Source: CAIOYC01 sp964243985 (GTDB lineage: Bacteria; Pseudomonadota; Alphaproteobacteria; Caulobacterales; Caulobacteraceae). Taken from it: 64,000 nucleotides of DNA. Each line of letters begins with the position of its first letter. Position 1 is the first letter of the stretch. The stretch spans positions 13,822 through 77,821 of the forward strand of contig CAXTHJ010000006.1 of the NCBI GenBank assembly GCA_964243985.1, given 5' to 3'. Shown piece after piece: positions 8,683 through 17,220 of the stretch. A program made the translations under genes and the position numbers. The notes beneath the pieces are model-generated. The model was given only the letters and a program-made list of their open reading frames with translations, searched no databases and had not been told where the DNA came from.

Positions 8683-9534
8683 ATGAAGCTCGCGAGATTT
8701 AGGCACGGCGACAGCGTGGGCCTGGGCGCAGTAGAGGGAGAGGGCGTCATCTCGCTCGACGGGCTCGGCTTCACCACCATGATGGACGTGATCCACGGCG
8801 GCGACGACGGGCTCACCCGTATCCGCCGCCACCTGGCCTCCGCGAGGCCTGACCTGAAACTTGCCGAGATCAAGCTGCTGGCCCCGATCGAGCGTCCGGG
8901 CAAGTATCTGGCGATCGGCATGAACTACGCCAAGCATCTGGAGGAGGCCGACAAGCTCGGCGTGGCGCGGGCCAAGCACCAGACCTGGTTCAACAAGCAG
9001 ACCACCTGCATCGCAGGTCCCTACGATGAGATCGACCCCGGGGTGACGGAGAAGCTCGACTATGAGGTCGAACTCGGCGCGGTGATCGGCAAGCCGGCCA
9101 AGGGCGTCAGCGAGGCGCAGGCAAAGGACCACGTGTTCGGCTATTTCGTCGCCAACGATGTGTCGGCCCGGGACTGGCAGTTCCACACCCCGACCTTCAC
9201 CATGGGCAAGTCGTTCGACACCCACGGTCCGATCGGCCCGTGGATCGTCACCGCGGACGAGATCGAGGATCCGCACGCCCTGAACCTGCGCACCTTCGTC
9301 AACGGCGAGCTGCGCCAGTCGAGCAACACCAGCCAGATGATCCATAATCTCTGGGCGCAGATCGCCTACCTCTCGACCGCCTTCACTTTGGAGACCGGCG
9401 ACCTGATCGCCACCGGCACGCCCGAAGGCGTCGGGGTGGGTATGGAGCCTCAGGTGTTCCTGCAGCCGGGCGACGTGGTCCGCTGCGAGGTGGACGGCGT
9501 CGGCGCGATCGAGAACCGCGTGGCGCGTTTGTAG
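8683..9534 (+). CDS. Fumarylacetoacetate hydrolase-family protein
   Basis: This 283-residue protein is a FAH-fold C-C bond hydrolase or isomerase. The metal site is visible as LDYEVELGAVIGK (two Glu) and FVANDVSARDWQ (Asp), followed by GKSFDTHGPIGPW and TGDLIATGTPEGVGVGM. The start follows GAGGGGGAAG. Family members hydrolyse acylpyruvates or isomerise ring-cleavage products. Directly upstream of an extradiol-type dioxygenase, it most likely processes the ring-fission product. A lactonase or ureidoglycolate-lyase-like role is the alternative. Confidence 0.87.
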   Translation: MKLARFRHGDSVGLGAVEGEGVISLDGLGFTTMMDVIHGGDDGLTRIRRHLASARPDLKLAEIKLLAPIERPGKYLAIGMNYAKHLEEADKLGVARAKHQTWFNKQTTCIAGPYDEIDPGVTEKLDYEVELGAVIGKPAKGVSEAQAKDHVFGYFVANDVSARDWQFHTPTFTMGKSFDTHGPIGPWIVTADEIEDPHALNLRTFVNGELRQSSNTSQMIHNLWAQIAYLSTAFTLETGDLIATGTPEGVGVGMEPQVFLQPGDVVRCEVDGVGAIENRVARL

Positions 9535-9549
9535 AACAGGGAGGATGTG

Positions 9550-10494
9550 ATGGCCGTTTTGAGCGCCTTGTCCGTAACGCTGGAGGTGCCCGACCTCGAA
9601 CCGGGGATAAAGTTCTACACCGACGCCGGCCTGATCGCCGCGGTGGATGGAACCGTCGCCCGATTGCGCTGCGAGGGCCAGGACCGCGATTGCATCATCC
9701 TGATCGGAGGGGCGCCGAAAAAGCGTCTGCACCACGTCTCGCTCCGGGCCGACGACCTCAACGGAATGGCCGCCAAAGCGCGCGAGCACGGCGGCAAAGC
9801 CATGTCTCCGCCCGCGGGTTTTGAAGACAACGGGCTCTGGATCGAAGATCCCAACGGCATGCTGATCCATCTCTCTGAGCGGCCGGCGGACCCGGAACTC
9901 GCCGCCTGCCCGCCGTTCGAGATCAACGGGCCGGGGCGGCTGGTGCGTAAGCGCCGCTCCGCCATGCGGCCCAGCAGCGCCTATGCGCCGGCCAAGCCGC
10001 TTCGCCTCGGCCACATCCTGGTGTTCAGCCCCGACGTGATGAGGAGCGTCGCCTTCGTCACCGAGGCGCTGGGGATGGGCCTCGCCGACCGGGCCCAGGA
10101 CGTGATCGCCTTCACCTGCGCGCGCAAGGACAGCGACCACCACGTGCTGGCCTTCGCCAAATCGCCCGGCGTCGGCTTCCACCACGCCAGCTTCCAGGTG
10201 GCCGATCCGGACGAGGTGGGCCGCGGCGGCCGCGCCCTGGTGGACAAGGCCCAGCGCGGCGACTGGGGCTTTGGCCGCCACACCATCGGATCCAACTTCT
10301 TCCATTACATCCAGGACCCTTGGGGCTCGTGGTTCGAATACTATTCCGACATGGATCACATCGACGATTACGCCCTGTGGACGCCGACCAACTACGGCAT
10401 GGAGGACAGCCTCGCTAGCTGGGGTCCGCCCGTGCCCCACGACTTCGTCCACAACTATGAGGTCGATCCTGAGCCAGCGCTCGCCCACGCTTAA
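9550..10494 (+). CDS. VOC-family extradiol ring-cleavage dioxygenase
   Basis: This 314-residue protein has two vicinal-oxygen-chelate modules. In the C-terminal one the usual extradiol iron ligands are apparent: His in LGHILVFSPD, His in FHHASFQV and Glu in WFEYYSDMD. The family cleaves catechol-type rings next to a hydroxyl pair. The ATG at 9550 follows GGGAGG; a GTG three bases earlier is possible. It starts 15 bp after the FAH-fold gene. In this cluster it would open the ring made by the decarboxylase and hydroxylase. Known gamma-resorcylate routes use an intradiol enzyme, so this is a departure. Confidence 0.85.
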   Translation: MAVLSALSVTLEVPDLEPGIKFYTDAGLIAAVDGTVARLRCEGQDRDCIILIGGAPKKRLHHVSLRADDLNGMAAKAREHGGKAMSPPAGFEDNGLWIEDPNGMLIHLSERPADPELAACPPFEINGPGRLVRKRRSAMRPSSAYAPAKPLRLGHILVFSPDVMRSVAFVTEALGMGLADRAQDVIAFTCARKDSDHHVLAFAKSPGVGFHHASFQVADPDEVGRGGRALVDKAQRGDWGFGRHTIGSNFFHYIQDPWGSWFEYYSDMDHIDDYALWTPTNYGMEDSLASWGPPVPHDFVHNYEVDPEPALAHA

Positions 10495-10564
10495 CGCCCT
10501 CTAAGCCCGCCACGATCGCTAAACAGTGGTCAGGGCTCAACCTTTGAATCGTTAGGAAGAAGAT

Positions 10565-11554
10565 ATGAAGACCAGGACGCTGGGCCGGAACGGCCCCGAG
10601 GTTTCGGCTATCGGCCTTGGCTGCATGCGCATGACGCCCATGATGGGTCAGCGGGGCGGCGACGGCGGAGAGGAGGGCGTGGCCACCATCCACGCGGCGC
10701 TCGACGCCGGCATAACGCTCCTCAACACCGGCGACTTCTACGCCATGGGCGCCAACGAGATGCTGGTGGGCCGTGCGCTGAAGGGACGGCGCGATCAGGC
10801 TTTCGTATCCGTCAAATTCGGCTCCATGCGGGCCCCCGGCGGCCAGTGGCTGGGCTTTGACGCCCGGCCGAGCGCGGTGAAGAACTACTGCGCCTATTCG
10901 CTCCAGCGGCTGGGCGTGGAGGTGATCGATCTCTACCAGCCGTCGCGGATCGACCCGGACGTGCCGGTCGAGGACACGGTGGGCGCCGTCGCCGACCTGA
11001 TCAAGGAGGGCAAGGTCCGTTACCTCGGGGTTTCCGAATACAACGCCGACCAGCTCCGCCGCGCCCACGCCACCTATCCGGTGACCGCGCTGGAGATCGA
11101 ATACTCGCTGTCCAGCCGCTTCATAGAGGCGGAGATCCTGCCGACCTGCCGCGAGCTGGGCGTCGGCGTGGTCCCCTACGGCGTGGTCACCCAGGGCCTC
11201 CTGACCGGCACGCTCCCCGCGGAGCTGCCCGCCGGCGACGTCCGCCGCATCTTCCCGCGCTTCCAGGGCGAGAACCTGAAGAAGAACATGGCCGCCGTGG
11301 AGGCGCTGCGCAGCATCGCCGAAGCCAAGGGGGCGACACCCGCCCAGGTCGCCATCGCCTGGGTTCTGGCAAGTGGCGAGGACCTCGTCCCGCTGGTCGG
11401 CATGAGCAACCGCTCCCGCCTGCCCGAGAACCTCGGCGCCATCGACCTCGACCTCGGCGCCGACGATCTGGCCCAGCTGAACGCAGTCTTCCCCCCAGGG
11501 GCGATCGCCGGCGGCCGCTATCCCGAGGCGCTCCTGAGCCACGTCGCCTCCTGA
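10565..11554 (+). CDS. Aldo/keto reductase
   Basis: This 329-residue TIM-barrel oxidoreductase starts with RTLGRNGPEVSAIGLGCM. It keeps the catalytic Asp and Tyr in NTGDFYAMG and Lys in VSVKFG. The usual catalytic His is not in its expected place: the strand reads LYQPSRIDP instead of an LYxxHRxDP-like pattern. A ribosome site (AGGAAGAAG) precedes the start. It follows the dioxygenase by 70 bp and probably reduces a carbonyl intermediate with NADPH. The substrate is unknown. Confidence 0.86.
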   Translation: MKTRTLGRNGPEVSAIGLGCMRMTPMMGQRGGDGGEEGVATIHAALDAGITLLNTGDFYAMGANEMLVGRALKGRRDQAFVSVKFGSMRAPGGQWLGFDARPSAVKNYCAYSLQRLGVEVIDLYQPSRIDPDVPVEDTVGAVADLIKEGKVRYLGVSEYNADQLRRAHATYPVTALEIEYSLSSRFIEAEILPTCRELGVGVVPYGVVTQGLLTGTLPAELPAGDVRRIFPRFQGENLKKNMAAVEALRSIAEAKGATPAQVAIAWVLASGEDLVPLVGMSNRSRLPENLGAIDLDLGADDLAQLNAVFPPGAIAGGRYPEALLSHVAS

Positions 11555-11676
11555 CCGTCAGGCGCAGCCCTGGGCTAGGCGCGTCGCTCCGCCGCCCGCG
11601 CGTGCGGGAGCGGACACCGTTTTGCCGACGTGGCGCATAATCCTTATAGCGGCCGGCCAAGACAGGGAGAGCAAAC

Positions 11677-12618
11677 ATGAACATGTTTGGAGCGCAGACG
11701 ACGAGCCATGAGGTCTTGCAGGGCGTGGACCTGAGCGGAAAGCGGGTCCTAATCACGGGCGCGTCTTCGGGCCTCGGCCTGGGAACCGCCCGCGTTCTGG
11801 CCGAGCACGGCGCGCAGGTGGTGGGCGCCGTGCGCGACCTACCCAAGGCGCGTCAGGCCATGCAAGACGTACCCAGCCTCGATCTCGTCGAGCTGGACCT
11901 CGCGTCCCTGGGCAGCGTCAGGGCTTGCGCCGGAGCGCTGGTCGAAGCGGGCGCGCCGCTCGACCTCGTTATCGCCAACGCGGGCGTGATGGGCATGCCC
12001 TTCACCCGAACGGGGGACGGGTTCGAGGCGCATTTCGGCATCAACCACCTCGGCCATTTCGCCCTGATCGATGGGCTGCTCCCCCTCCTGCGGGCAGGGA
12101 GTCGCGTCGTGGTATTGACCTCGGGAGGGCACCGGGCCGGCGACATCGACCTCGAGGATCCCGGCTTCGAGCGGACCGTCTACGACCCGCGCGCCGCTTA
12201 CGGCCGTTCCAAGACAGCCAACATCCTGTTCGCGGTCGAGTTCGACCGTCGCCACCGGGACGAGGGCGTGCGCGCTGTGGCCGTCCACCCCGGCACCATC
12301 GACACCGACCTGACCCGCCACATGACGCCGGAAGCCAAGGCGCAGACCATCAACCAGATCAACGCCAGCCGCCCGGCTGGCGCGGCCGAGTTCAGGTACA
12401 AGACGGTGGACCAGGGATGCGCCACCGTGGTCTGGGCCGGTCTCGTGGCGGCCGCCGAAGACGTGGGCGGCCGTTACTGTGAGGACTGCCACGTGGCCGA
12501 GGTTGTCGCGCTCCCGGGCGCCCGGAGCGGCGTGCGCCCTTACGCCGTCGACCCGGAGCGTGCGAGAGCCGCCTGGACGCTCAGCGAGCGACTAGTTAGC
12601 GATCGGGCCATTTGTTAG
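11677..12618 (+). CDS. Short-chain dehydrogenase/reductase
   Basis: This 313-residue Rossmann protein has the cofactor motif TGASSGLGLG, the ANAG segment and the catalytic Y-x3-K in AAYGRSK. The pattern resembles retinol-dehydrogenase-like SDRs. The ATG follows GGGAGA. It is the last intact gene of the right-pointing catabolic run, 122 bp after the aldo/keto reductase, so it may have its own promoter. Reduction or oxidation of a pathway alcohol or ketone is inferred from location. The 222 bp after it hold no supported gene. Confidence 0.85.
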   Translation: MNMFGAQTTSHEVLQGVDLSGKRVLITGASSGLGLGTARVLAEHGAQVVGAVRDLPKARQAMQDVPSLDLVELDLASLGSVRACAGALVEAGAPLDLVIANAGVMGMPFTRTGDGFEAHFGINHLGHFALIDGLLPLLRAGSRVVVLTSGGHRAGDIDLEDPGFERTVYDPRAAYGRSKTANILFAVEFDRRHRDEGVRAVAVHPGTIDTDLTRHMTPEAKAQTINQINASRPAGAAEFRYKTVDQGCATVVWAGLVAAAEDVGGRYCEDCHVAEVVALPGARSGVRPYAVDPERARAAWTLSERLVSDRAIC

Positions 12619-12840
12619 CCTGGAGGGCTTTGTCAATCCAACTGCACCAGTCAGCACTGTCAACTTAACCGGCAGGGTTTTAGAAATCCCCTCCCCTATT
12701 AAAACCTAGGCGCAGGTCGCCCCTGACCAGGCATCGAAAGCTGCTGTGCGGAAGATCTTCAGTGTTCGTCGGCTGATCAAATGCCGAGCGGTGTAGAAGG
12801 TGTTGTAGACAGCACCGAAGTTACAGTGCGCCCCCCAGGC

Positions 12841-13239
12841 CTAACGTTGCATCTGCATGATCTGGGTCATGGACGGCATGTTGTGGTTGAGGTTGGCCAT
12901 GATCCAGAGAGAGCCGGCCAGGATCAGGAACACAATCAGGACGCCGAACGCCAGGGCCAAGACGTTGTTGGTGTTGTCCGGCCCCGTGGTGATGTGCAGG
13001 AAGAAGACCAGATGCACGCCCATCTGGGCGATGGCCATCACCACCAGCGCCACCGGCAGGGACGGCGCATAGACGAGGCCGGTGAGGGGCAGGAGGAACG
13101 AGGCGGCGGAGAGGCCCGTCGCCAGCACGAGGCCGACGACGTAGCCGATAATCGCCCCGCGGACGCCGCCGTCTTGAGCCCCTTCCTCGCCGGGAGCGAG
13201 GTCGCCGTGCTCTTCGGAGTTTGCGGACGCTTCACTCAC
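12841..13239 (-). CDS. cyoD: Cytochrome o ubiquinol oxidase subunit IV
   Basis: This 132-residue membrane protein has three hydrophobic helices, the second reading VALVVMAIAQMGVHLVFFLH and typical of CyoD. The GTG start at 13239 overlaps the cyoC stop by 4 bp (GTGA). It assists assembly and stability of the bo3-type quinol oxidase in the inner membrane. It closes the cyoABCD operon. No cyoE (heme o synthase) follows, so heme o synthesis must be encoded elsewhere. Confidence 0.88.
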   Translation of the reverse strand: MSEASANSEEHGDLAPGEEGAQDGGVRGAIIGYVVGLVLATGLSAASFLLPLTGLVYAPSLPVALVVMAIAQMGVHLVFFLHITTGPDNTNNVLALAFGVLIVFLILAGSLWIMANLNHNMPSMTQIMQMQR

Positions 13240-13883
13240 AGGGCGGCTCCGAGCAGGTAGACGACGGTGAACACCGCCACCCAGATAATGTCCAGCGCGT
13301 GCCAGAAGAGGTTGAAGCAGAGGATGCGGCGCTGGATGTCCTCGCGAAACCCCTTGGCCCAGACCTGCGCCATCATGGTCAGGAGCCAGAGCAGGCCCAA
13401 GGTCACGTGCAAGCCGTGGCATCCAACCAGGGAGAAGAAAGCCGACAGGAAGGCGCTGCGCTGCGGACCCGCGCCTTGCGCCACGAGGCCCGCGAACTCC
13501 TTGATCTCCAGACCCAGGAATATGGCGCCCAACACAAAGGTCGCCGCCATGGCGATCTGGAAGGTCCTGAAGCTCTTCTGCATCGCTCCGATGCTGGCGA
13601 TACCGCAAGTGAAGGAGGAAAGGAGCAGGCACCCCGTCTCCACCGCCACGTTCTTCAGATCGAACAGTTGCCGGCCCGTCGGCCCGCCCGCCGTGGCTTC
13701 GACCAGCACGGCGTAGGCGGCGAAGAAGGCCGAGAACATGACGATGTCGGACAGCAAGAAGATCCAGAAGCCGTAGCCGACGATGATCCGCTTGGGCGCC
13801 GGACCGTCCCGGCCAGCGCCGGTCTTGAGACCGGGCGCGCCGTCGTGACCGACGCGGTGAGGATCGACAGTGGCGGCGCTCAT
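13236..13883 (-). CDS. cyoC: Cytochrome o ubiquinol oxidase subunit III
   Basis: This 215-residue protein has five hydrophobic segments and subunit III features such as FWIFLLSDIVMFSAFFAAYA and a late CFNLFWHALDIIWVAVF helix. The ATG at 13883 overlaps the cyoB stop by 4 bp (ATGA). A Caulobacter-like N-terminal extension of about 30 polar residues precedes the first helix. It forms part of the bo3 quinol oxidase core and supports oxygen access. Neighbours on both sides are translationally coupled. Confidence 0.92.
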   Translation of the reverse strand: MSAATVDPHRVGHDGAPGLKTGAGRDGPAPKRIIVGYGFWIFLLSDIVMFSAFFAAYAVLVEATAGGPTGRQLFDLKNVAVETGCLLLSSFTCGIASIGAMQKSFRTFQIAMAATFVLGAIFLGLEIKEFAGLVAQGAGPQRSAFLSAFFSLVGCHGLHVTLGLLWLLTMMAQVWAKGFREDIQRRILCFNLFWHALDIIWVAVFTVVYLLGAAL

Positions 13884-15889
13884 AACCGGCCCGCCGCCTG
13901 CAGCGCCTCGGCGCGGCTCCGGCGGTTCTCCCGCGCGACGCGGGCGACCTCGGTGGCCGGAATCTCTTCCTCGGCGATGTCGCGCCACGCGAACGCCACG
14001 AAGGTGGCGTACGCGCCGACGAAGCCCAAGGCCGCCATCCACCAGATATGCCAGATCAGGGCGAAGCCTATGACCGTGGCGAAGAAGGCGCAGACCACGC
14101 CGGTCGACGAATTGCGGGGCATTTCGATCGCCTCGTATTTGGGCTCATCGGCCAGGCGCTGTTGTTCGCGGGCGACAGATTTGACGCTCCAATAGGCCTC
14201 TTCCCCATGCACGTCGGGCAAAACAGCGAAGTTGAAGACCGGCGGGGGTGAGGCCGTGGCCCATTCCAGCGACCGGCCGTCCCAGGGATCGCCGGTTTTG
14301 TCGCGCAGGCTCTCGCGGTCGCGGATGCTGGTGAAGAGCTGCACGATCTGCAGCACGACGCCGACCAGGATCAGCACCGCGCCGGCGCCCGCCACCAAGA
14401 GCCATGGGCGCCAGGCATCCACGTCATAATGCTGCATCCGCCGGGTCATGCCAAGGAAGCCCAGCCAGTAGAGCGGCATGAAGGCGACATAGAAGCCCAC
14501 CAGCCAGAACCAGAACGCCGCCTTGCCCCAGCCTTCGTGCAGGCGGAAGCCGAACGCCTTGGGGAACCAGTAAGTGTAGCCGGCGAAGGCGCCGAACAGC
14601 ACCCCGCCGATGATCACATTGTGGAAGTGGGCGACGAGAAAGAGGCTGTTGTGCAGCAGGAAGTCCGCCGGCGGCACCGCCAGGAGCACGCCTGTCATGC
14701 CGCCGATCACGAAGGTCACCATGAAGCCGATCGACCACAGAAGCGCGCTGTTGAACCTCACCGTGCCGCCATAGAGGGTGAACAGCCAGTTGAACACCTT
14801 GGCGCCGGTCGGCACGGCGATGACGGTGGTCAGGATCCCGAACACGGCGTTGACGTTCCCGCCTGCGCCCATGGTGAAAAAGTGATGCAGCCAGACCATG
14901 AAGGCCAAAACGCAGATCGCCAAAGTCGCCAGCACCATCGAGCGATAGCCGAACAGGGGCTTGCCGGAAAAGGTGGAGATCACCTCGGAGAAGACGCCGA
15001 AGGCCGGCAGGATCAGGATGTAGACCTCAGGATGCCCCCAGGCCCAGATGAGATTCATGAACATCATCACATTGCCGCCGGCGGTATTGGTGAAGAAGTG
15101 GAAGCCGAGGTAGCGGTCCAAGAGCAGCATGGCCGAGGTGGCGGTGAGGATCGGGAAGGCCGCCACGATCAAAAGATTTGAGGCCAAGGACGTCCAGCAG
15201 AACATCGGCATGCGCATATAGTCCATGCCGGGCGCGCGCATTTTCAGGATGGTGGTGACGAGGTTTATGCCCCCGATCAGCGATCCGACCCCGGATATGG
15301 TTAGCGCCCAGAGCCAGTAATCGACCCCCACCCCGGGTGAATAGGCGATCTCTGACAAGGGCGGATACGGCAGCCAGCCCGTCCGCTGAAACTCACCGAC
15401 CACCAGCGACACATTTACGAGAAGCGCGCCCGAGCAGGTCAGCCAGAACGCCACCGAGTTGAAGGTCGGAAACGCCACGTCGCGCACGCCCAGCTGCAGC
15501 GGCAGCACGAAGTTCATCAGCCCGAACATAAACGGCATGCCCACGAAGAAGATCATGATCGTGCCGTGGGCCGAGAAGATCTGGTTGTAGTGCTCGGGCG
15601 GCAGAAAACCGCCCCCGTGCAAAGCCATCGCCTGTTGCGAGCGCATCAGAAGCGCGTCCGAGAACCCCCGCAGCAGCATCACCAAGGCAAGCACGCAATA
15701 CATCACTCCGATCCGCTTGTGATCGACGCTGGTGATCCACTCCCGCCACAGATAAGGCGCCCAACCCTTGCGGATGACCCAGATCGCCACGCCGGCGAGC
15801 GCCAGGCCGATCACCCCCGCTGAGACCATGGGCAGCGGCTGATCCAGCGGAACCGCAGACCAACTCAGTTTGCCGAAGAGAAAGCTCAT
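13880..15889 (-). CDS. cyoB: Cytochrome o ubiquinol oxidase subunit I
   Basis: This 669-residue heme-copper oxidase subunit has many membrane helices. The active-site helix WAWGHPEVYILILPAFG contains the His-Tyr pair, HHFFTMG gives copper histidines and LVAHFHNVI gives heme ligands. It begins SVDHKRIGVMY after two helices, as CyoB does. It reduces oxygen to water with electrons from ubiquinol and pumps protons. It overlaps cyoA and cyoC by 4 bp each. Confidence 0.95.
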   Translation of the reverse strand: MSFLFGKLSWSAVPLDQPLPMVSAGVIGLALAGVAIWVIRKGWAPYLWREWITSVDHKRIGVMYCVLALVMLLRGFSDALLMRSQQAMALHGGGFLPPEHYNQIFSAHGTIMIFFVGMPFMFGLMNFVLPLQLGVRDVAFPTFNSVAFWLTCSGALLVNVSLVVGEFQRTGWLPYPPLSEIAYSPGVGVDYWLWALTISGVGSLIGGINLVTTILKMRAPGMDYMRMPMFCWTSLASNLLIVAAFPILTATSAMLLLDRYLGFHFFTNTAGGNVMMFMNLIWAWGHPEVYILILPAFGVFSEVISTFSGKPLFGYRSMVLATLAICVLAFMVWLHHFFTMGAGGNVNAVFGILTTVIAVPTGAKVFNWLFTLYGGTVRFNSALLWSIGFMVTFVIGGMTGVLLAVPPADFLLHNSLFLVAHFHNVIIGGVLFGAFAGYTYWFPKAFGFRLHEGWGKAAFWFWLVGFYVAFMPLYWLGFLGMTRRMQHYDVDAWRPWLLVAGAGAVLILVGVVLQIVQLFTSIRDRESLRDKTGDPWDGRSLEWATASPPPVFNFAVLPDVHGEEAYWSVKSVAREQQRLADEPKYEAIEMPRNSSTGVVCAFFATVIGFALIWHIWWMAALGFVGAYATFVAFAWRDIAEEEIPATEVARVARENRRSRAEALQAAGRL

Positions 15890-16794
15890 TTCGGCTCCAG
15901 AGGTTTGGGAGAGACGTGGATGTCGGAGTGGGCCTTCTCAGGCGGGCCAGGCGCAGGCGCGATCTGCTGGCTGACGATGGCCTGGAACAAGCCCGGCTGC
16001 ACGGCCCGAAAGGTGAAGGGCTTAAGGTTAGCGCTTTGGCGAGACAGGGTCGCATAGCCGGTGGTGTCGAGCGTCGCGCCACTCGTCTTGGCGGCGGCGA
16101 TCCAGGCGGCGTACTGATCCGGCGTCACGGCATGCAGGTCGAAGTGCATGTCGGGAAAGCCATCGCCGTTGATCATGGCGGCGAGGCCCCGGTAGTCGCC
16201 GGGCTTGTCGGCCTGAAGATTCAGATTATCGGCCATGCCGTTCATGGTGTAGATCATCGAGCCGAGCTGGGGCACGAAGAACGCATTCATCACGCTGGCC
16301 GAGGGCAGCGAAAAGTGGATCGGCCGCCCCACCGGCGCCGCCAGGGTGTTGACGCTGGCCACCCCCTCCTCTGGGTAAATGAACAGCCACTTCCAATCGA
16401 GGGAGACCACCTGCACCTCCAGCGACTTGCCGCCCCGCGCGTCCAAGGGCTTGGCAGGGTCCAGATCGTGCGACCCTATCCAGATCATGCCGCCCAGAAA
16501 CATGATGGTGAGGAGCGGAATCGCCCAGACCACCAGCTCGATGCGGCCGGAATAGGCAAAGGTCGGCAACCGCTTCGCTTGCGTGTTGGACGCTCGATAC
16601 CACCAGGCGAAACCCAGGGTGACCAGGATGGTCGGAACCACGATGACCAGCATCAGCGCCACCGCGTCGAACAGCACCTTGACGTCGCCCTTCGCTACCG
16701 GCCCGGCCGGGGTCAACACAGGCGCGCCGCAGCCCACGAGCGCTAAGCAGGCGAAAGCCGCGAAAAAAAACTTCGAGCAGCGTAGCAAGTCCAC
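15886..16794 (-). CDS. cyoA: Cytochrome o ubiquinol oxidase subunit II (lipoprotein)
   Basis: This 302-residue protein starts with a lipoprotein signal ending in LALVGC, followed by two membrane helices and a periplasmic cupredoxin-like domain with WKWLFIYPEEG. The Cu-A ligands of cytochrome c oxidases are not apparent, as expected of a quinol oxidase. It is the first gene of the operon. The 426 bp upstream contain one predicted small gene (16976-17155) on the same strand. Confidence 0.93.
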   Translation of the reverse strand: MDLLRCSKFFFAAFACLALVGCGAPVLTPAGPVAKGDVKVLFDAVALMLVIVVPTILVTLGFAWWYRASNTQAKRLPTFAYSGRIELVVWAIPLLTIMFLGGMIWIGSHDLDPAKPLDARGGKSLEVQVVSLDWKWLFIYPEEGVASVNTLAAPVGRPIHFSLPSASVMNAFFVPQLGSMIYTMNGMADNLNLQADKPGDYRGLAAMINGDGFPDMHFDLHAVTPDQYAAWIAAAKTSGATLDTTGYATLSRQSANLKPFTFRAVQPGLFQAIVSQQIAPAPGPPEKAHSDIHVSPKPLEPK

Positions 16795-16975
16795 CCTCCA
16801 AGGTCGGGTGCAGGATCGCAGAGGCGCGACCGCTCTGAGTTGCGCTTTAACGGCCCTGACGCAAGCCTATTCAGCCCGCCAACTTCTTGTCAGTTTGCAT
16901 AAGCGGGAACGACGCCTCCCAATGCGAGGCCAATGCGCTACCTACGCAGATAAAATAGCTCTCGTGCCATTCCGA

Positions 16976-17155
16976 TCAGGAATTTGCTTCGGCCTGTCCG
17001 GCAGCCTCAATCAGCAGCCTCGCCGAGGTCTTTGCCGCCTCGGCCGTCATGGCGAGATGAACAGCGTCAGGCCCCAGGAGAACGACAGCCGCCTCGTACG
17101 CCACCACTTTCAACGGCTGGTCACAAAGATCATCTTGGACAAGGCGGACGGACAT
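16976..17155 (-). CDS. Small hypothetical protein (59 residues)
   Basis: An ATG-started 59-residue frame lies between the Crp/Fnr gene and cyoA, on their strand. It begins MSVRLVQDDLCDQPLKV, continues VAYEAAVVLLGPDAVHLAM and ends with an alanine-rich helix. Codon third positions look GC-rich and the composition is protein-like, unlike the overlapping frames. No clear ribosome site is seen and no family was recognised. It may form a transcript with cyoABCD. Confidence 0.5.
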   Translation of the reverse strand: MSVRLVQDDLCDQPLKVVAYEAAVVLLGPDAVHLAMTAEAAKTSARLLIEAAGQAEANS

Positions 17156-17220
17156 GGTTTTGAAAACCCAAAGCGTCGCTTTTCGTTCCTAATCCGCAAG
17201 AGACGCCCGCCTCGTTCACT

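Noticed and set aside
8326..10488. Long minus-strand open frame of 720 codons
   Set aside because: It is antisense to the FAH-fold and dioxygenase genes, which have clear motifs and ribosome sites; long antisense frames are common in high-GC DNA.
12781..13260. Plus-strand frame over the cyo 3' region
   Set aside because: It mirrors cyoD; composition is His/Gly/Arg-rich with no recognisable domain.
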